A DNA stretch of 64,000 nt from Protopterus annectens (Eukaryota; Chordata; Ceratodontiformes; Protopteridae). The notes under the pieces are model-generated. The model was not told the origin of the DNA and ran no database searches. It worked only from the letters and a program-made list of their open reading frames with translations. The stretch lies in contig NC_056725.1 in the NCBI RefSeq assembly GCF_019279795.1, positions 1,744,658,689 through 1,744,722,688 of the forward strand, given 5' to 3'. Position numbers and translations under genes: made by a program. Below, piece after piece: positions 57,383 through 64,000 of this stretch (position 1 is the first letter of the stretch; each line of letters starts with the position of its first letter).

Positions 57383-57568
57383 ACAGTATATAAACCGTTT
57401 GGCGCCTCTTCTGTGTTTTAGCCTCTGAGGAAGCTACTTGCATGTAGTAGCGAAAATGCTATTTATTTTGTATTTTAATAAAACTGCGTTAAGGCACTTG
57501 GACGTTCTTGACTATTCAACACTCTTTTTTGTTTTTCCAAAGTTTGTTTCTTGCTGGTCTGTTGGTTT
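57383..57568 (+). mobile_element. Family A PLE 3' end with hammerhead
   Basis: Continues the family A 3' untranslated region past the duplication limit, includes the hammerhead at 57420-57465 and ends at 57568, immediately before the right copy of the 17-bp target duplication. Confidence 0.8.
57420..57465 (+). ncRNA. Hammerhead ribozyme motif, family A
   Basis: CTGAGGA at 57425-57431, stem II GCTACT (57433-57438) paired with AGTAGC (57446-57451), GAAA at 57452-57455, then ATGC. A perfect 6-bp stem II and consensus cores. It lies about 115 bp before the 3' end of the element. Confidence 0.85.
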
Positions 57569-58338
57569 CATAAAGTTTCTTTCTGTTTAAGGTGGTTTCT
57601 GAAATCATCTCCTATTAAATCAGCATTGACCACTTCCAATATGGAAAACATAAACTTCATATACTTATCACATTCAGTAGTGTGTTTGAACAGTGCGTTC
57701 TTCCCATCCTTAATTTCAATAGCGTAAATGTGTTCACGTATACGTTCTCTAAGTTTACGTGTGGTCATCCCAAAGTAGAAAGCTTCACATCTGCTACATT
57801 GACCAATATATACTACCCCTTGTGTGTTGCATATAACGTATCCAGGGACTCTAATGGTGTATTCAATATGATTCAACAAAACATAAGGGCCCTCTAATAT
57901 GTATCTGCAGAAGTTGCAATTAGAACATTTATACATTCCTTTTTTGTTTATAACTATATTTCCTGCAGAACATTTATTTGTGTCATTTTCTAACAATTTC
58001 TTGATGTTATAAGTATTCTTATATACAAAATTAGGTTTAACTCCAATAGTTTTAATTAACTCAGAATTTCCCTCTAATATTCTCCAGTTTTTATTAATAA
58101 TATTTCTAATAACTGAACTGTCTACAGACATATCCAATGTAAAAAAAAACTTATTTTCTTGGGTGTCAGAACTTCTTTTGAACAATGGAATTCTCAGTAT
58201 AGGGGAATATAAAGTATATCTATTGTTGATAATTTCCTGACTTAAATTATTAAGATAGCCCTCATCATAATCTCTGGCTAAAAACATTTGAATTATTAAG
58301 TTGAATTTAGCCATTAATTCATTATCAGAGGTAGTCAT
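57568..58338 (-). pseudogene. Family C PLE post-RT and GIY-YIG region
   Basis: 256 open codons: 'MAKFNLIIQMFLARDYDEGY', 'INKNWRILEGNSELIKTIGV' and the cysteine cluster 'CSNCNFC', then the GIY-YIG domain 'GVVYIGQCSRCEAFYFGMTT' (FYFGMT in place of FYVGKT), 'RKLRERIREHIYAIEIKDGK'. It ends in 'KQKETL' at the family A insertion, and the remaining codons resume at 50477. Confidence 0.85.
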
Positions 58339-58597
58339 TCGACTAACTCGTATAAATTGTCCCTTTGGTATGTTTTTCTTAATGAAGTTTGGATGGTTAC
58401 TACGGTGATGTAAGTAACCATTAGGAAAAAGTGTCTTTCCTATGAATTTTACTACTGAACAGGTTTTTGTCTACTTCCCATTTTATGGTGACATCTAGGA
58501 AGTTTACAGTTTGCTCACATTCACCCTTGGTAAATTAAAAAAAACAGATTTAATGTTGATATCATTAATAAACTCCTCTACTGTTGAAACTCTTCCC

Positions 58598-59485
58598 TCA
58601 ATGACAAAAAACATCATCATCAACAAAATGTACATAAAAAGCAACATTATATTTGCTCTCAAGTTCCTTCAAAATTGTAATTTCCCAAGAAGCCATAACT
58701 GCATTAGCATATGCAGGGGCAGCCGGAGAACCCATTGCTACCCCCTTTATCTGTTTATAATAGCTCCTATCAAACAAAAAAAAGTTGTTATCTAGTGCTA
58801 GCTCCATGAAATTCATATTGGAATTCTGAAATGAAGTACATCCTGTTAAGAATTGTCTTAAAGCTTCAGCACCTTTTAAATGCGGTATATTAGTAAATAA
58901 TGAAACAACATCAATAGTAATCAATATGTGCTTATTACTATCATATTTAAATACATCAAGAAACTTTCTGAATTTATCTAAAAAGTCCCAAGAGTCCTTA
59001 ATATAGGACTTTATACCTTGTACTGTTGGATTCAAAATAGAATCAACAACTAAAGCTATACCCTCAGTAACCAAATGTGGAACTGAAACTATAGGCCTAA
59101 ACGGAGGTTTTTTTACATCCTTATGGACTCTGGGTATGCTAAACAGAACTCCAACCATAGGTTTTTCTATTGCACAAAATTGTACATTTTCAGGTTCATT
59201 TCACCAGTCAAAAGAAAGTCATTACAAAATAGAAGACATTTTTTATAACTATCTGTGATATTTCATATCAACCCTTAAATATTCATCACTATTATTCAAC
59301 ACTTTCAACATTGCATCTTTATATTGAACAGTAGTCATTATTACTATATTACCCCCTTTATCACTTTTCATGAACCTAAGCTCATATTTATTCCTCAACT
59401 CATTTAATGCTTTCTGTTCACTGGTAGTAAGATTGTCATACCAGTGTTTGTTATTCTTATTCAAACTTTCTTTTAATTCTTCCAA
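58598..59485 (-). pseudogene. Family C PLE reverse transcriptase
   Basis: 59485-59249 carries 'LRNKYELRFMKSDKGGNIVI' (RT start). 59158-58598 carries 'LFSIPRVHKDVKKPPFRPIV', 'ITIDVVSLFTNIPHLKG' (motif A), 'GVAMGSPAAPAYANAVMA' (motif B) and 'VHFVDDDVF' (motif C; FVDD). Two frameshifts, at about 59160-59250. Confidence 0.8.
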
Positions 59486-59491
59486 ACAAAT

Positions 59492-60926
59492 TTATTCGAA
59501 CATCCCTATAGTTGAAATTAAAAGTGGTGTGAAACAGGAAGGTTTCACAAAAAAATTAATGTCTTTTGCTATGTCTTTCAGTAAGTATTGTAAGTTCAGT
59601 CTGTGTGTGAATTGTTTCAGATCTACAGCAGTTCTGCTAAAATCTGCCCGTTTCGTGGGGACAAAATTAAAACCAAATTTGAGAGCTTTTAACTCCTCGT
59701 CAGTTAATTCAACACCTGACAAGTTAATAATACTGGAGTTGTCAATACAGTACCTTATAGCTCGTCCATCGATGAATCTGATGTTGTTTGACCCCTGGTC
59801 CTTATAGTCCTTGTTCTCACCATTTTGTTGTCCTTTTTGCTTAAAAAAGCCTTCGGCCAAGTTCTGTTTGCATTTTCAGTTTGATTTACTGAACTCTTCT
59901 CCATTTCCCCAGAAATCCGCTGACTTCCTTCGCAGCTTCTACCACCGACTATATCCGTGAGACAACCGGCATTACTATCAACTCTAAAAAACTTTGGCAC
60001 TAGCCCTGATGGTTTTGATTGGTTGTTCTTCCTTGACTTGTTTATAGTAGTCCACCCTTTTCTTAAGGTGGTCGGTTTGTTTTTAGACAAAGTTTGAGAT
60101 GAATTGTCGTTTGAGTTGTTTCCCTTGCTATAATTAGAAGGCACAAATGAGTCAAAAGCTGTTCGATTCTCATATGCCTCAGTAATTTATAATGTTTCCG
60201 AACAATAACTTCATTCTCATGTTGTTCTACTTCTATCAGTACCTGGTCATACATTGCTTCGTCACTGAATTCAGTTACCATAGTACTGACTTCCTGGTCT
60301 ACCTTCAAAATCTCCTCCTTTAAATTGCTCATTTTATTTGTATTATGTCCCATCAATAATTTCAAGAATTGTAACCCTGAATTATTGAAAAAATTAGTTA
60401 GTTCACTAAAAAAGGGTTCGGTCATTGTTACTCCATTCGGACAATTAAAAAATCTCAACCCTTTTGGAACAATAGACAGTTCAATACAACTTTCAAAGTA
60501 ACAGTTCTCCAAATCAAGAAAACTGTACTTTTTAAATAGCCTGGACAATTCAGCACATTTGTTCTGATATTCTTCCATCTTAACTCTGGTAATTTTATAA
60601 TCTGCTCCTGAAAATGGATCAGATTTATTGTCAAGAATGGAGTAAATGTTATTGTACTGTAGTTGTCTGAAATCATTCATATGCCCTTGTGCTGTGTCTG
60701 TGCTATTTCCAGGTTCCCTGGTATTCATTTCCACCACTGTCATTTCTTCATCTTCAGAGCTAGACAACGTCTCATGGTCTCCACTGTGTTTGGAGACTAG
60801 TAATTTCAAAGTTTTTTGTATGTCATTCATAGAATGCACTAAAATCTGTAATAAACCTGAATCACTTGTTGAAGGTGTAGGATGTACACTAACATCCAAA
60901 AGAGGATCCACCACTGCCTCGGCCAT
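59492..60926 (-). pseudogene. Family C PLE N-terminal region
   Basis: Starts at ATG 60926 ('MAEAVVDPLLDVSVHPTPST'), with an acidic Ser-rich stretch, then 'MEEYQNKCAELSRLFKKYSF', 'ELSIVPKGLRFFNCPNGVTM' and 'NFFNNSGLQFLKLLMG', and a coiled coil ('KMSNLKEEILKVDQEVSTMV'). After a frameshift, 60144-59755 is a basic Asn/Ser/Lys-rich linker and 59860-59492 has 'LKFGFNFVPTKRADF' and 'LKQFTHRLNLQYLL', which precede the RT. The 'VPKGL----PNG' block is shared with family B. Confidence 0.75.
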
Positions 60927-61077
60927 CAGGTACACGTGAAAATAAAATCAAGAAAAAAAAAACACGTGAAACCAGTGTAGAAAAAAAGGAAACAAAGGTA
61001 AAACACAGGCTCCCAATGGTCAATGAAGACTGGTGATGCAGCTACAAAGAGGCTGAAACGTATCTAGCGTATACACT

Positions 61078-61115
61078 GTTTGTTCCCGCTTTCATCAAAG
61101 ACTTCTTGAGAGTAA
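61078..61115 (-). ncRNA. Hammerhead relic upstream of family C ORF
   Basis: Read on the - strand: CTCAAGA (61110-61104) where CTGAAGA is expected, AGTC-TT-TGAT, GAAA (61093-61090), GCGGG. The G-to-C change in the first core box should abolish or strongly reduce cleavage. Confidence 0.6.
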
Positions 61116-61376
61116 GCAAATTCAACAAACATCTCCATTTTATGTACACTCAAATAAAAACAATCAATCAATTAAACAATTACATAATTAAATAAATGAC
61201 ATTTAAAATCCATAGGTCCTAAAAACCTTAAAAAATCAAATATTTTCCTTAACCACCAATTACAGATGTCTAACTTTTAATTTTTTGTTTTTTAAAAAAC
61301 ACTTTATGTTAATATACTCATTTAAGCCTGGTTTCTTATTGGCACCCAATTTAATCTGTGTTGCATGTAAAGGGAA

Positions 61377-61483
61377 GTAAGTAGTGTGGGAAGAAATAGC
61401 CAGGGAATTGTTATGGCTAGGCTTGTATAGGCCCTAGGGCTGATAGCCTAGTACCAACCTATGAACCTATGAACCTATGAAGT
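61377..61483 (+). mobile_element. CR1-like LINE 3' tail with CCTATGAA repeats
   Basis: Contains ggctaggcttgtataggccc...gatagcctagtaccaaccta and ends in three tatgaacc units. This is the 3' end of the CR1-like family at 21862-26040, here on the + strand. It cuts off the family C upstream copy. Confidence 0.6.
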
Positions 61484-61794
61484 ATCCAGGGACTCTAATG
61501 GTGTATTCAATATGATTCAACAAACCATAAGGGCCCTCTAATATGTATCTGCAGAAGTTGCAATTAGAACATTTATACATTTCTTTTTGTTTATAACTAT
61601 ATTTCCTGCAGAACATTTATTTGTGTCATTTTCTAACAATTTCTTGATGTTATAAGTATTCTTATATACAAAATTAGGGTTGAGTCCAATAGTTTTAATT
61701 AACTCAGAATTTCCCTCTAATATTCTCCAGTTTTTATTAAAAAGACAATTCTAATTGCAACTTTTGCAGATACATATTAGAGGGCCCTTATGTT

Positions 61795-62172
61795 TTGTTG
61801 AATCATATTGAATACACCATTAGAGTCCCTAGATACTTTACATGCAACACACAAGGGGTGATATATGTTGGTCAATGTAGCGGATGTGAAGCTTTCTACG
61901 TTGGGATGACCACACGTAAACTTAGAGAACGTATACATGAATGCATTTACGCTATTAAAATTAAGGATGGAAAGAACGCACTGTTCAAACACACTACTGA
62001 ATGGGAAAAGTATAAGAAGTTTATGTTTTCCATATTGGAAGTGGTCAATGCTGATTTAAGGGGAGATGATTTCAGAAACCACCTTGAACAGAAAGAAACT
62101 TTATGGCAGATTAAATTAGGTGCTGATACGAAACCAGGCTTAAATGAGTCTATTAACATAAGGTGTTTTTAA
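61795..62172 (+). CDS. Family C GIY-YIG domain, intact to the stop
   Basis: 125 codons: 'NHIEYTIRVPRYFTCNTQGV', 'YVGQCSGCEAFYVGMTTRKL', 'RERIHECIYAIKIKDGKNAL' and 'QIKLGADTKPGLNESINIRC'. GIY-YIG is Y-V-G...F-Y-V-G-M-T; the usual EH after RERI reads EC. It includes the C-terminal block that is detached in the other family C copy. No RT remains, so it is only a domain fragment. Confidence 0.8.
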   Translation: MLNHIEYTIRVPRYFTCNTQGVIYVGQCSGCEAFYVGMTTRKLRERIHECIYAIKIKDGKNALFKHTTEWEKYKKFMFSILEVVNADLRGDDFRNHLEQKETLWQIKLGADTKPGLNESINIRCF

Positions 62173-62351
62173 AAAACAAAAAATTAAAAGTTAGACATAT
62201 GTAATTGGTGGTTAGAGAAAATACTTGATTTTTTAAGGTTTTTAGGACCTATGGATTTTAAATGTCAATTATTTAATTATGTAATTGTTTAATGGATTGA
62301 TTGATTGATTGTTTTTATTTGAGTGTATATAAAATGGAGATGTTTGAAGAA

Positions 62352-62390
62352 TTTTTTTATTCTGAAGAAGTCTTTGACGAAAGCGAGTAT
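62352..62390 (+). ncRNA. Hammerhead ribozyme motif, family C + strand copy
   Basis: CTGAAGA at 62362-62368, AGTC-TT-TGAC, GAAA at 62379-62382, GCGAG. It is the same ribozyme as at 50181-50218, with intact cores. Confidence 0.75.
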
Positions 62391-62520
62391 AAACAGTGTA
62401 TACACTAGATATGTTTCAGCCTCTTTGTAGTTGCATCACCAGCCTTCATTGGCCATTGGGCGTCTGTGTTTTACCTGTGTTTCCTTTTTTCTACACTGGT
62501 TTCACGTGTTTTTTTTTTTC

Positions 62521-64000
62521 TATAAATAAATATCACATGAAAGCCTCAGTCTTTAGCTTAAATGGTGGATGTACACCATACTAACTCTAGTTCTATAAAC
62601 TTGTAAAGCTGTTTAATGAAGTTACAAAAATGTATGGATTTGCAGGACATATAAGTAGTGCTCTTGGCATGTGTTGCTTCATTAAGTTGCGCCATTTACA
62701 GAGCTGTTACTTCAAATTTAAGTTAAAAAGCTAATTCAATTAATTTTTGGATAAGTCACTGACTAAAGATGTTTTTTTCTTGGTCAAAGATCAGAAAAAT
62801 TGTGTTGAATTTAGAATATTATGAAGGTCATACCACTCATCTGTCCAGATTTTTGCAGAATGTACAGATTTTTGCCTCATAAAATTTGTGGGTTTCTAGC
62901 AAATCAGTGGGGATTGAAGTCACTAAATAAACACAGACCTTTGAATTTCAGGCTTCATATCCATCAGAAAATGCATTTTAACATAAAACCTATTACTCTA
63001 GCAAGTTTCTAAGTTTATAAGAGCAATATTTAAAATGTGTCCCTATTTTTGGGCCTTTGCTACCCTATTATTTTTGGATTTGTCCAAATTTCTTGTGCTA
63101 AGAGGTTGTGAGGTATGAGTAGGTGATTCAGGTCATGAGACAGAATGGGGCTGCCACGATGTGGCACATTACATTAGTAAAGAGCCAAGAATGGGCATGC
63201 AACTGGAGACATATTTTGGAAGCTTGATAATATATTTGGCACTTCTGCACTACTTTACTCTGTGTACTCTACAGCTGACAGGTACCTCAGTACCCATCCT
63301 GTTAGCATATGACAGCCTAATGCTGAAACCCACATTGCACTCGCCTCCATCCCTTCCAAGCAAGGTATTCAACACATTGTTTAAATACTAAAGTCTTATA
63401 AATGATTGTGCTGTTACTATGAAATAACTCATATTTCTATAATCATGCACATTAGGCATTTCTATAGGTAATATTATAACAACGCATCCTTCATCTCACA
63501 AATGGACTCAGATCTCTCCACACAGGGACTCAACCATGCATGGCCACTTGAAGTAACAAGTCTTCTCTCCAAGCATACCATAATTTTTACTGCCAGTATA
63601 TCTTAACCCTGGCTCCCTTCTGACATATTTGCTGTGTCTATCCCTCAGAATAATTAAAGTAACATACAGCAAACCTTAGCCTGCTACATTAAATCTCTAC
63701 TGGAAGGAAAATTGATTACATTAAAATCCATATCCATAGCCTCATGCAGCCATTCTGCATCCTATATAAATGTGAAGTAAAATGACATCGAAGGACTTTG
63801 TAATAACACTAGTGTCATTTAGACTGTTATTCTTTCTCACAGCAAAATCACCCAGTTTAAATTATCATTCATTTCAGTTTAGGTACCTCTAGGGCAAGAC
63901 ATCCAAGGATCTCTCAAAAATGCATAAACAACTTAGATGGCTACTACTTTACATAAGTTCAAACTTGTAGGTGCCACAATTCACATAGAACTTTCTTTTC
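62521..64000. other. Intronic DNA, no recognisable gene
   Basis: No exon, RNA gene or mobile-element protein recognised. In particular I do not find the next CENPJ exon. Confidence 0.5.

Larger units (their letters stand above)
57569..61376 (-). mobile_element. Penelope-like element, family C, host of family A
   Basis: A - strand PLE. Upstream is a truncated head-to-tail copy (61376 to about 61115: last codons 'QIKLGANKKPGLNE' and 3' untranslated DNA), a decayed hammerhead (61080-61112) and a leader. The protein then runs from ATG 60926 down to 57569, where family A split it; its last codons, 3' end and good hammerhead are at 50477-50090. At least six frameshifts, so inactive. Confidence 0.85.
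61484..62520 (+). mobile_element. Family C PLE 3' copy with inverted 5' segment
   Basis: The right part (61743-62520) is a + strand family C 3' end: GIY-YIG, stop, 3' untranslated DNA, hammerhead and terminal sequence through a T run. The left part (61484-61742) is the - strand of the adjacent upstream coding region, with about 130 bp represented in both arms as an inverted repeat. It is younger or less damaged than the 57569-61376 copy. Confidence 0.75.

Overview
This is a stretch of AT-rich vertebrate DNA that is almost entirely intron. Two short exons on the + strand (20265-20349 and 34999-35119) join in phase. Together they encode part of the C-terminal TCP10/G-box beta-repeat domain of the centriole protein CENPJ (CPAP). 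Flanking intron is over 20 kb upstream, 14.6 kb between the exons and over 28 kb downstream. Such expanded introns, with abundant Penelope-like elements (PLEs), RTE, R4, Tx1/L1, CR1- and L2-like LINEs, point to a large-genome non-mammalian vertebrate of lungfish or amphibian type. I cannot name the species.

Layout. 1-3.7 kb: unannotated intron. 3.7-9.6 kb: decayed Tx1/L1-type LINE (+) carrying a hAT-like MITE and a PLE remnant with inverted hammerhead termini. 9.6-12.4 kb: two tRNA-headed SINEs, a Ty3/Gypsy integrase fossil and a piggyBac transposase fossil. 13.3-14.8 kb: a foldback MITE split by a short PLE with an 18-bp target duplication and a hammerhead at each end. 15-20 kb: simple repeats and short LINE tails. 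20.3 kb: CENPJ exon. 20.5-21.9 kb: 31-bp minisatellite interrupted by a MITE. 21.9-26.0 kb: CR1-like LINE (-) with an SGNH-esterase ORF1, split by a 450-bp hammerhead insertion. 27.4-30.9 kb: relative of that LINE on the + strand. 32.3-33.3 kb: RTE (-). 35.0 kb: second CENPJ exon. 35.4-39.4 kb: R4/Dong-type LINE (-) with restriction-like endonuclease, interrupted by a twin-primed L1/Tx1 insertion. 39.7-41.5 kb: hammerhead PLE between two near-identical 344-bp direct repeats. 43.3-62.5 kb: a PLE nest of three families (A, B, C), in which family A sits inside family C and a 4-kb block is tandemly duplicated.

The unifying theme is PLEs (Penelope-type reverse transcriptase plus GIY-YIG endonuclease) with hammerhead ribozyme motifs in their termini. 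I count eleven hammerhead cores or relics in at least six PLE lineages, on both strands. One family A copy keeps an uninterrupted 793-codon RT/GIY-YIG frame. Apart from CENPJ, no cellular gene is recognisable.
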